A stretch of DNA of 64,000 nt from positions 558,001-622,000 of the forward strand of contig NC_059486.1 of NCBI RefSeq assembly GCF_018139145.2. Direction: 5' to 3'. Position 1 is the first letter of the stretch, and each line of letters opens with the position of its first letter. Made by a program: the position numbers and the translations under genes. A model generated the notes under the pieces. The model was not told where the DNA came from and searched no databases. It worked only from the letters and a program-made list of their open reading frames with translations. This document shows, in pieces, positions 1 to 10,440 of this stretch. Origin of the DNA: Gymnogyps californianus (taxonomy: Eukaryota; Chordata; Aves; Accipitriformes; Cathartidae).

Positions 1-2770
1 AGGGGATCCTTGGAGCTTGTGCACCTTGGTGTGGCTGTTGTGCATCAACCTCTCAAGGCTCGTCTTGAAGTAAGTGCTGTGCTTGAGGAACACAAAGGAG
101 CACAGTGAGGGGGTTCCACCAAGGGATTGGGCTGAGGGAGCAAGCAGGTCTGCCCAGCCTTGAGCCCTGAGCCCAGCAAGCAGCAGCATTGCTGAAGACA
201 ACCAGGCAAGAATGGGAAACTTTCTGACTTCTGCGTAATGGAGATATGTGTCAAATATTTCAGCCCACCTTGCCCTTGCATGCAGGCTGCAAGCTCTCCT
301 TACCCTGAAGCCACAGTCCTGCCCCTGGCAGTAACTCACAAATTTCCATTCAACCTCTGTCCATAACACTGGTCTGTATCTGAGGCTTGCAGAGCATCTC
401 GGAGAAAATGTGACACAGCAACAGTAGTTAGTGTTGGTTCCACTGACCAGGAGGATGGGACAAGGCTGTGCCTTGCCAAGGACATATGGAGGAGTCTCCA
501 CCAAAGGCAGCGATGAGCCCAGGCCCAGCAAAGACCTCAGCCAAGAAACCATGATTAAGAATGCCCTCATGGAAATGCGGACATGCTGTGAACCCTGCTT
601 AATTCCCCACTCTGTTTAATTGCCTCTGTGGGACATTGTAAGAAAAAGAAAAGCAAACATTAAAATACACAGTGGGATGAGGATGACAGTTGCTACCTCT
701 GTTGTGATTATGCAGCGAGAGAGAGAGATCAGAGAGTCTGGCCACAGGCTGTGTATCTCCCTGCCCCAGTGGAGAAGTGTGGCTACAGGCTTGGCCCTCT
801 TCAAAACCAGCTACAAAGTTCATTTCTTGAACCGCATTTTCCCTCAATATATTATTTCTGTGTACAAACACAAACATGCATGGACCTGTGGAGAAGTGCA
901 GGAGCAAAGAGGCAGGCATATACATAAAATTATAAGCTAATCAAACTTTTCCTCCAAAAGCTGGAAAGAGAAAGTAAGTTATTGTGATGTTTATTTTCAA
1001 ATGCTTCATGCACACATGGATGTGAAGGAGATGGAAATCAAGAAGTACCTGGAAAAATTACATTTCTTTCTTAAATTTCTAATGAACTAAAGACTTGAGT
1101 CAAACCATTCCCTATGCACAACACAACATTTCTAACTGAGATGAACTCCTTCCTGGGAATTGCCTTTCTTTCTGCATCAAAATGCTCAAAGTGGATCCTC
1201 ACACACATCTCAGACATGTCAGATGGCTCAGTCACATGTTTAGCCCCTAAAAACTTCAAGGAGAAATAGAGTAACCAATACCTTTGGTGGTCCTCATGCC
1301 CCCAGCATGCCACCTTGGCTTGGGGAGCATGAACCACCCTTCTCAGGACCCAGGAGGATTCAGCCTGTGGATGAGATGGCAGGAACAGCTAAACAGGGCC
1401 GAGAGAGAGAAGTGTTTGGAAACCTGCCTGCATGTCACACAGCAGCCACCACGGTCTCTGTGCCTGGCGAGTGTGAGCGTGTGTGGATGCAACACAGAGC
1501 ATGAAATGGCCTCTCGTGAAGGTTAAGTGTCCTTTGAGCAGATGTTCCCTGAAACCATTAATGGTGATGCTGGGCTTCTGGATGGTGGCTCATTTGATCT
1601 ACATGTGTTGCCACTTTGTTTAATAGCAAAATAAGTAGTGAAACGATCGTATTTGACGCAGTTAAAGCAGAAGGGTCTTGGTTTTGGTCATCAAGTGTCT
1701 GTTTATGGTGTGCAGACTCTGCAGACAAACCACCCATTATGTTTAGATTAATGTGATGCTAATGAGACATGAAGATAACTGGCCAAAAATTATTTCTAGA
1801 GCAGGTACTCAGAGACCAGAAAACACTGTGTGGACACTTAATCTATCCCCTGAGATACTTTAATAAAGGAATAGTGTCTGGAGCCCTATTAAATCCATGG
1901 AGACACTAGTCTCTCCAGAATCTGAACTATTTTTATGTTTTCCAGCCTGCTGTTTGAGGGCTAAAGGAACAATTTTTATTGATGCGTGTAATATCAGTTA
2001 TTGCACTGCCTGAATGGCACGTCCCCATAATCTGCTCACTCTGGTGTGACCTCTCCTTATGCAGCTGTGCACACAGTGAGTGACTGGCTTAGCCAGGGAC
2101 ACAGCACACTCGCACCACCTCCCGTAGGCTCACAAACGCAGTATGGACTGGCCAGCACAACCAGGTTGTAAATGTGCGACCGGTGCATCTTCTTTCTCTC
2201 AAATGACAGTGCCAAAGTTGTTGGCATCGTGTCTGTTTTTTATACATTGGACCGGTGACCAGCGTTCGTGATTGTTGATGCTGAACAGAGGGTAACCGAG
2301 CGCATCATGAAGATATTTTGTCTTGCTAAAAGTTGAAATAAGATACAATGAAAATGTGATGAAGGTGGGGTAACAAATCAAAAGCACTGAACAAGCAGCA
2401 TCTGGTCTCTGTGCCTGAACGCACATGGAGATGCTGCAGAGTTACCAGCCTGGAGAGAGGGATCCAAGGGATCTCCAGCCCTCTTAGATGGCTTGTTGAA
2501 GACTTTTCTGTGCCTTTCCTTCCAATGGAGTGTGGAAAGCTGAGTGAATAATGGGTAAGGGCTTGCTTGGATAGTCATTCACTTTGAAAGGGAGCTTCTG
2601 ATGAGCCCATCTTCATGGGTCCTTCATAGATGTTCTCTGCAAGCAGTCAGGCATGCTGGATTTACATAAAACAGGAAAAAAACCTGTTCCTGAATAAATT
2701 TATAAGACAAAGCCCTGAATGTGGTTCATTACTGTCCATAGATGTTTGAAAATCTGCACAAGAATTTGAG
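1..2770. other. Unique non-coding DNA
   Basis: No gene, transposon or RNA was recognised. Short open frames of 60-108 codons occur on both strands with overlapping positions and show no domain. The segment 1530-2060 (AACCATTAATGGTGATGC, TTTAATAGCAAAATAAGTAG) is AT-richer and repeat-free and might contain conserved non-coding sequence. Confidence 0.6.
717..728 (+). repeat. (GA)6 microsatellite
   Basis: Six GA dinucleotides in a row, followed after TC by another short AGAGAG. It is too short to be highly variable. Confidence 0.8.
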
Positions 2771-2778
2771 TATTCAAA

Positions 2779-2926
2779 TTTTTTTTTTTTTTTAAAATCC
2801 CGATATTTACAAAGCAGTTTAATTTGAATGATTATTCAACCACAAAGCCTCTCTGTACATGCCTTGGTTGCTATCTGTGACAATCCTGATTAAGAAGTGC
2901 AAGTTATGTAAGTAAAAAAAAAAAAA
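2779..2926. repeat. T15 tract and A13 tract bracketing 120 bp of AT-rich DNA
   Basis: A run of 15 T (2779-2793) and a run of 13 A (2914-2926) enclose a 120-bp AT-rich segment. The arrangement could in principle form a long-looped hairpin, but the flanking bases are not complementary beyond the homopolymers. The A-run is not attached to any recognisable retroposed sequence. Confidence 0.8.
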
Positions 2927-3469
2927 TTAATTCAAATAGCAACCCGAGACGTAGCGCACATATTTAAATACTTCGAATGTTTACAACAAAAACATGCCTG
3001 AAGGGGTCTGGCAAATTTACCAGCCATTCACCAACTCACAGAAAAAGTGAATTACTAAAAGATTATTGCTGCAATGGCTAAATCAAGCAACACTGTTTGT
3101 AAAAGCACATTCTTAGCCCAGATGCTGCAGTGTGCACCAGACCGATTTCAGACCTTATACTGTACTCTAAAGCCTGCACTTGACATTGCAATCACAAAAC
3201 ATTAGATTTTGTCAAAGATCGGCACAGGGAAGCTCACATGCAAGGTGCCAGGCTATGAATTTACAGTGCATTAGTCATGGCACATTAACTCTCCGTGTGC
3301 ATATGGGGATTGGGATTCATCTCCGTGAACCCCAGCCCTCTGAAAAAGGCTGTCTAGTTTAATCTCCTCTGTATGAGGAATGGGAGAAACAGGCACCTCC
3401 TGGGGCAGTCCATTCTACCCAGGCAGGTGTCGTGGTGAAGAAGAATTTTAAGATGAGATTGAAGGGTGA
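2927..3469. other. Unique or very old non-coding DNA
   Basis: AT-rich to about 3100, then mixed. The part near 3300-3430 (GGGGATTGGGATTCATCTCCGTGAACCCC, then GAGGAATGGGAGAAACAGGCACCTCCTGGGG) has the feel of an old repeat, but I cannot match it to a family. Confidence 0.4.
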
Positions 3470-3720
3470 GTGATGCCTAGTTATCCATTAGGAGACATTA
3501 AAGACACAAGATAAAACTGCTCAAGATGAAAGGAAGCTGTTCAGAGCTGGATATGCGAGTCCACTGTGTGTGTGGTTGTAGATAATGTGCGGAGGGAGAA
3601 GGGAAGGAACCAGGACTAGAGCCATGAGGAACTTCACAAGGGAATGTAAAAGATCCTCCAAGGAAATGCTGTGGGAGCAATCAATAGAGTAGAAGAGAGC
3701 TGGCAGAGGGCAGACGTGGA
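3470..3720 (+). repeat. Possible ancient interspersed repeat, family not identified
   Basis: The run 'AGAGCTGGATATGCGAGTCCA', then 'GGAGGGAGAAGGGAAGGAACCAGGACTAGAGCCATGAGGAACTTCAC' (about 3591-3637), has the layout of a degraded old amniote repeat in which 'gaggacagagccctggggaacacc' follows a purine-rich segment. A related block, GGAAGGAACCAGCCACAGCCCTGAAGA, occurs at 7669-7695. This suggests a dispersed family and not unique sequence. Function and exact limits are unknown. Confidence 0.3.
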
Positions 3721-5330
3721 AGAAGGCTCTGCAGAAGAATGAGGAAGGAAAGTGATGGGAGAGGGAAGATAGCATTGCATTTTGTCAATGTCTCCTAGGA
3801 ACAGAAGAGGGCTCTGTGAAGCTGATTAACCATGTGTTAGCTACGGAGCATGTACCTGGACAACTCAGCCAAAACAGAGCAGCTTGTTGAAGCCACATAA
3901 ATTGAACGTATTTATGAGCCCAGAGTCATAGTCTGGCAGGGGAGGGGATAGGACTGAGCAATGATGGTGATGCTCAAAGAGAAGAACACAGCACCAGAGT
4001 CAGGGAGAAAGGAGAGGATAAAGATGATTGACCAGCTCTTCTGGTCAAGCCAGGACTGTGAAACAAATTAAGAGGTGTGGGAGGGCAAGCAGGCTGCCAG
4101 GGGCTTGTTGTGTCCCTGGTGTGGGACACTGGAGTCTGAGAATGACAGAAGAGGCACCTGAGTCAAAATCAGGCAGGATGGCTCCTGGGGAGGAACAGAA
4201 GGGAGCACAGGGAAGCCGAGCAGAGAGCTGGAGAAGAAAGGGCAGGAACAAGAGGGAAATACTGGAATCAAGAAAGAAAGGTCAGTGACAGCAGGGGAAA
4301 ATGTGCTTTCATCCTGCCAGGGAGAGCAATCTGCTCAGAGGTCGCGGAGATCCCTGCTAATTCATGCCCTGCTGCTGTCTGCTGCAGAGTGGGGGCCGTG
4401 CTAGTGAGCAGACAGGGATGCATTCAGGGGATCTAACACCTTCTGTGTCCCCATTGCACTGTCAAAAATTGCTAGAAGTGTCCCACTGAGCTCGTTTGGG
4501 TAGGGAAGTGGAAATGTATGGTCTTCTCTTTCAGCTCTGGGAGGAGAGAACTGAGCAATGCAAAGAGGACACAGGTTCCCACGAGCCCTGAATCCTGGGT
4601 GTCAGGCTGCAAAGCTGAATGGGAACCTGATCGACATGTGTCCAGGCCCTCTAGACATACATGCAGTGCATAGAATGGCCCCATTCACAAGAAATGTCAC
4701 TCCACTCTCCCCACACCAGAGACAGAGAGGGCACATGGGACGTGCAGGGTGGTGGCGGGGTCTCCTGTGAGTCCCAGGACATGACAATGGTAACATGAAA
4801 TCAGATTCACGGGCATCATTTCCTCACACTCACGACATCCTGCCTGCTCAGTGCTTGCTCACGTCAGGGAATTGGCAGCAGAGAAGACACACGTTTCCCT
4901 GCCAAAGCACCTCCAATGGGCTCTGCATCTCTGACAGATCTTGTCTGCCAGAACTTCTCAGAAAGTTGAGCTGCTTCTGGATCTTCAAACTGTCCTCTCA
5001 GACAGCAGACAAAGCAGTCTGTTTGCAGTAATCCCCTCCTCCTCCGATTTCAGAAACTACAGGTCTAACAATAACACAAGTGAAGAGGGGCATGTGAGTA
5101 CTGGCTACGTTCAGGATGTTGCTGGTGGTTCCTGGAGTGCCTCATGGAAAGAGGCTCTCCTGCACTGTTATTCAAAGTTTCTTTCCTGTGTGATTTTTTT
5201 ACGTCTTTCATTTTATGTATCGCTTCATCATCCACGCAGGGGAGAGGTGCTCCAGGACCCTTCAGCAGTGTGAGCGCAGGCCCACACACCACTCCATCCA
5301 ATGACACAGTGACATTTCATCCATCCAGCA
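3721..5330. other. Unique non-coding DNA, purine-rich to 4290
   Basis: From about 3570 to 4290 the plus strand is markedly purine-rich (GGAGAAAGGAGAGGATAAAGATG, GAGAAGAAAGGGCAGGAACAAGAGGG). This produces Lys/Arg/Glu-rich frames on the plus strand and Ser/Pro/Leu-rich frames on the minus strand, without meaning for coding. Nothing was recognised from 4290 to 5330. Confidence 0.55.
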
Positions 5331-5520
5331 CTGTTATTCAGTGAAACTCTTTGTTTCGCTGTGATAAATGGGGCAGGCAGGGAATCGATTTCCTTCCCCT
5401 GCCTGCAAGGCTTCAGAGGGCTGCTTTCACCAGGAGGCCTTCTCTCTGCCTCAGTGCTCAGATTAACTTATTAGGAGTTAATTAATCAGGCCCATTGATT
5501 GGCTGTCACATTGCTGGATG
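5331..5520. promoter_or_regulatory. Candidate non-coding regulatory block with hairpin
   Basis: An imperfect inverted repeat (GCAGGCAGGGAA at 5373-5384 against TTTCCTTCCCCTGCCTGC at 5389-5406, centred on TCGA) is followed about 60 bp later by TTATTAGGAGTTAATTAATCAGG and then by CCATTGATTGGCTG. The latter carry TAATTA-type homeodomain cores and an inverted CCAAT motif. High motif density and absence of repeat matches suggest a conserved non-coding element. No conservation data are available here, so the call is inference from sequence texture only. Confidence 0.3.
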
Positions 5521-7599
5521 GTTAGTCTGCTCTCGGGTTGGAAGGTCATATCAGAGTAGTTCCTTCTGTCCTCTTCACTGTGTGACGCCTGTCATCACCA
5601 AGAGAGGCCGAGCAGCCAGGAGGAGCAGGAAGAAGAGGAAGATGGAGGTTGGCCCGTTTGCCAAACAACACGGTCAACAGAAGAATGGAAATACAGCTCC
5701 CTTCCCCCTTGCATGGCGTTCGCACACTGTGCGAGGGATGGGCATAGCTTCCACAACTCCTCTCTTCCAAAATGAAGGAGGGACATGGGACAGTGCATAG
5801 TCAGATGGAGCCTTGGCTTTTCAGCCCAGCAGACTCCCCCTCGCTGCTGCCCATGGGTCTCTGATGCTGTTCATGGATACAGAAAGCTGCTGTGGCCCAG
5901 GTGGGACATTGCCCACAATGGGTTACTTTCTTGTGCAAGTATCCATGAGGCAATGAGCAGTGGGGTTTTGGCATGTAAAGATTTCAGGGAATCAGCATTG
6001 CACAACAGGAATGAATGTGGCCATCTGTGAAAATTCCGAAAAAAAATACATAAAAAGAAAGGGATCACCCTCAATGGAGTTGGGATGAGGTCTTGAGGCC
6101 AACAACCCTGGACCTTGTAAGGTAACTGATGGGATTTTTAAAGACCATATGTGATGAGCATCTCAAATTTTTTCTGAGGGGTCACCACCAACAGCAAAGC
6201 ATACTTATTAAAAAGCAGCATTTCCTGAAAACCTGCCTTAAAGCAAAGCACTGAACAGGTTTAGTCTGTTTTCTTTATCAAGGAGGGCTTTAGGCAGTGA
6301 CCTGGTAGAGATTCGTAACTATCTGCATGGAAGGAGATTGCTGACAGTAGAGGGCTCTTCAGTTGCACAGAAAAAGGTCTAATTCAGTGCCCAGGGTTGT
6401 GAAGCAAGAGTTACAGAAAGTCAGGCTGGAATTAAGATGCAATTTTTTAAAAGCGAGGGTTTAACTTGTCTTGAGAAGTGGCCAATTCCTCCCCTCTTGT
6501 GACTGTTTCCTGGAAAGAAGAGGTGAGTGGAAGACAAGAGCTGGATGAAGATCTTGCCCTCTGTTACGCAGTCTGAGCTTCCTGACTGTGACCCTGCAGA
6601 TCTGTGGACCTGAGCTGGGCTGGGACCTCGGCTCAGAGCTCTGCTGGACCTACCAAGCGTTTAATGCCACTACCCTTGTCACATTTGGCATCTGTTTCAC
6701 CTGCTGAATGATCCAGAATTGTGGTCCTTGGCAACCTCCATCTTCCTACTGGAAAAGCAAGTGGTTACAGCCAGGATCTATTGATCCCACCACCGCTAAC
6801 AGATCCACACAGGAAGGTTACCCACTCACAGACATCTCAGCTCAGCCCTACAAGGCATTGGCTCCAACAGGTCTTGCCGCAGGGAATGATCACACTCCTC
6901 TGCATACAGACCTTTTGCTTAAGGTGCTGAGAGGAAATGATGAGCCATGCATGGCAAAGGGATGGTGAAACTTGGTTGGCCAAGGGACAGGAAAAGATTG
7001 TCTTTTGCAGAACATGTGAAGTAGAGGAGTAAGTACCGTTACCCCAGATAACGGTATTTGTTCACTTCTTTATCAAGACAGACTTTATCTGAAGAATGCA
7101 CATCCACTACCGCTTCCTCTAAAGCTCTAAAACAGCTTGCTTCTACAGGACTTATTGGGAAATCGGCCAAAGAGTTGAGGTGATTAGTTCTTCCTTTCTC
7201 TTAACCCCTGTTCCAACTTCAGCCTTTTTGGGGATCAGCAGCAGTCAATGCTGCAATTATTCCTGATGCACGATGTTAGCTCAGCCTCTGCTTTTCTTTG
7301 TCTTTTTCTCCTGGAGTGCCTGTCCCATCAAATCTGACAGTGCAGACATTGGCAGGGGATTCACAGGGTTGTGCTCCCATCACTCATCTGTGCTCTGCTC
7401 TGTGGGGATCTCATGTCTCATCTGGAAACAGAAGTGAAGGGGCACTCTCTGGGGCTCTGATCACACACTAGGTCCAGATCCTCAGCCATTTACACCATGA
7501 AAATCTTAGAGGAGTATAGACGGAGGGCTGTCCCTTGTGCTGCCTCACGCTTTTGGTCTCCTTTCACCACCAGTGTCCCTGGTTGGCTGTGGCCATTGA
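5521..7599. other. Unique non-coding DNA
   Basis: No supported gene or repeat. A short purine run lies at 5602-5648 (GAGGCCGAGCAGCCAGGAGG, then AGGAAGAAGAGGAAG). Confidence 0.55.
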
Positions 7600-7735
7600 G
7601 ACGTAATATATTCCCTCTCATAGGGAGGAGGGAGATTGAAGTCATTGGGGAGTTTTCTAGATGGGAGAGGAAGGAACCAGCCACAGCCCTGAAGATGCAG
7701 TGTGGAAACATCCATATGGAGATGTTAGGTTCGCA
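7600..7735 (+). repeat. Possible second copy of the 3.6 kb purine-rich repeat
   Basis: GGAAGGAACCAG is shared exactly with 3602-3613. The flanking bases (ACAGCCCTGAAGA against AGAGCCATGAGGA) are alignable with few differences. The upstream part is likewise a GGGAGGAGGGAGA purine run. Both copies are in the same orientation about 4.07 kb apart. The match is short, so chance similarity between purine-rich sequences is a real alternative. Confidence 0.25.
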
Positions 7736-9811
7736 ATTTTTGAAAAAAACCGTACATTTTCCTCAGCAGGCAGACACATATATGGAAAAACACAGCAGCA
7801 CTGTTTAGCTTAAAAAACAAACCCAAGTTTTGTTTCAAACCCATTTGAATGAAAATGCTTTAATCAGACTTGTGCCACGGTATCAGGGGTTGCCAGTGGG
7901 GAACCATATTTTACCTTATGTTTTTACATAACCAAGTATGATGAAGGCTTGCTGCTGAGCTGCTCTGGAGCTGAGTTCCCACCCTACCTGCCATTCGATT
8001 TCTCCTGTTAGCACTGGAAGGGAACCAGAACTCCTCAGCTCTGCTGAGGAAGCACTAATGAGGGTCTAGTCTAAGGGTGCGTGTTTGGCAAATCCTGCCT
8101 GGTAGCTTGTTGACTATTGACAAGACCAAGAGTCTTCTCAATGCACAGTAAACAAATCAAACTCCCAACCACATTTTCTGCAAAGAAAACCAAAATGCCT
8201 TGATCATCAATCAGAAAGACCTGCCACAGACAGGAGCTTGCAAGCAGAAAGCAGAGGCAGCCTGGGAAGCCTTGGACTCCAGCCAGCAAAGCCTGAGCTT
8301 CCCAGCCGTGCTCCAGGTGTGTGTGCAGTCCCACAAACCATTCCGTATGAGAGCTCCTTGCTGGGTAATAAAGCACCGTCTGGGCACGTCTGCAGTGTGG
8401 GATGTCCTCTCAGTCCAGTTCATCACAGTGCTCTTTTCCTCTTTCCTATGCTTCCCCAACACTCGTGTCTGGGCAGCAGGGAACTGGAACTGTTGGAATT
8501 TGGGTCTCATACCGGCGCATCTCACTGGGGAAGAAGGTCATTTCCATGTGAACCTGCAACAGTGCAGGGAACTGCAGGATGTTTTTTATTGCCGCAACCA
8601 CATTCTTGCAGTCACCCAGCCGTGAGCTTTCTCACAATTACATGTGCTCAAAAGAGGTGACTCCTACCTAGCAGCTCCCTATTAAACTGTAATCTTCCCT
8701 TGGGATCCCATCTCTCCTCATATGGTCGGCTACACTTTGAGGCTGCAAGAAAGAAAGAAGCTGGACTTCTTTTGTTTCTTTTGCTGCAGTGTGTTTAGCC
8801 ACGGTTAAAAGACAAGTAGTTCTCAGATGGCTCCCACAGCCCTGTGTGCACAGAGCCTGCACAGCTACCCACCTTGACATGCCAATAACCACATGCATCA
8901 TGTGCAGCCAAGCACAGGCATAGGCACGCGGGAAACTGTGCACATGTATACACGCATGTTTACACAGCCACAAAGAAATCATTAGTCCCTGTCCCTATCA
9001 GCCTTTAAAATGGACAGCCTGCACTCAACATGCAATCCATGATCGAGGGGGGGCTATGAGCTAATCCATTATCTTGGTAAAGTATTACCTGTGCCTGGAG
9101 GCCGTCCTGCCTCCCTTTGGGAGTCTCCAGAGCCCCTTGGCTCACTAACGTCTTCTGTTCAGTTAAGTGAAGCGGTTCCCGTCTGCTCTGTCCACGCTAA
9201 CAGCCCAAGACTCTGCAGCCAAATCCTGTAATGTTGCATGCATACAGTTCATATCCTGGAAAATAGCCCTGAATATATCATACACAGGGGATGTCTCAGA
9301 AACCATATTTATTGTCTCTCAAGCTGTGGTTTGCTTAGCTAGTGATGCCTCCGTCTTTACCTGGCCCTGGATCCTGAGCTGTACTGATTCTGCACACCAC
9401 CATTACCAGCATGATGATGCCTTCACTGTACGTCTCCAAGGAGCTTGCAGTCCATTTTCCTTTGGACGCTGGGGTTGCTCTGCAGAACAGCAGCTTGGCT
9501 GGATTAGTACCTTTGGCAGAGCCACTACTTAAGGTCTGCACTTTTACTAGGATCATACACTGGTCTGTTTTGCTTGAATCACATATGTTGCTTTGGTCGC
9601 AGTTCCATGTGTTTTTTTCACTGCTGTACAACAGCCATCTTGGATGCATAGAGAAGAAGCAGCTTGTGGCAGCCATCTGTTTTCAATCTGTGGAAACAAG
9701 AAGCCCTTGGCATGTGCCTGACTTCTACAGGCCTGTGTTGCTCCCACCATCCAGCTGAGCAGGCTGAGATGGTCTGCCTGACACCCCAGAAAGTGGTGCT
9801 CACTAATTATA
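7736..9811. other. Unique non-coding DNA
   Basis: Two frames of about 140 codons overlap here on the plus strand (8200-8660), with further frames opposite. None has a recognisable domain or splice context. A G7 run occurs near 9047. Nothing else was identified. Confidence 0.55.
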
Positions 9812-10440
9812 ATCACAGAATCACAGAATCACCCAGTTTGGAAGGGACCTCAGGAGGTCTGTGGTGCAGCTACCTTCCAACATCAGCAATGAAATCAGAC
9901 CAGGTTGCTGAGGACTTTCTCCAGTCAGGTCTTTAAAATCTCCAAGAACAGAGATGCTACGGCCTCTCTGGGCAGCCTGTTTCTTTGCTTGACTGTCCTA
10001 ATTGGGAGAAAATTTTCCTTATATCCATTCTGAACCTCTTCTGTTTCAATTTATGTCCACTGTCTCTTGTTTTTCCACCATGCACTACTGTGAAATGCCT
10101 GGCTCTATCTTCCTGATGACCTTCTCAAAGGCACTGGCAAACTGCTAGGACATGCCCCCCAAACCTTCCCTTCTCCAGGCTGAACAAAACCCATTCCCAT
10201 GCCCTCTCCTCACCAAGGCAGGTGCTCGAGCCCCATGACCATCATGGTGACCCTCTACTGAACTCTTTCCAGTTCATCAATATCCATTACTGGGGGCCCT
10301 AAAACTGGACATAGTATTCTAGATGTGGTCTAATAAGTACCGAGTACAAGACAATAGCTGCTTCCCGTGATTTGCTGGCCATGCTATTACAGCCCAGGAT
10401 GCTGGTGGCCTTCACTCCTGGGATGCACTGGTGGCATGTC
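9812..10440 (-). mobile_element. CR1 LINE fragment, CR1-J-like, 5'-truncated
   Basis: Read on the minus strand this is the 3' end of a chicken-repeat-1 (CR1) retrotransposon. The terminal octamer ATTCTGTG is present twice at the 3' end, which on the plus strand reads as the CACAGAAT repeats at 9813-9829. The plus strand then follows the familiar reversed CR1 order: the GGAAGGGACCTCAGGAGGTC block, a block resembling 'CTCTCTGGGCAGCCTGTT', the 'CTTCTCCAGGCTGAACAA' block, and a final block near 10390 resembling 'CAGCCCAGGATGCTGGTGGCC'. Most of ORF2 is missing, as is usual for CR1, and no long frame survives on the minus strand, so the copy is dead. The CAGGAGGTC segment and the GAAATCAGACCAGGTTGCT segment resemble the CR1-J group as I remember it. 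The subfamily call is less certain than the family call, and the inner (5') edge is approximate. Confidence 0.93.

Noticed and set aside
2779..2926. T15 and A13 tracts as ends of a mobile element
   Set aside because: The flanks are not complementary beyond the homopolymers and no target duplication was seen.
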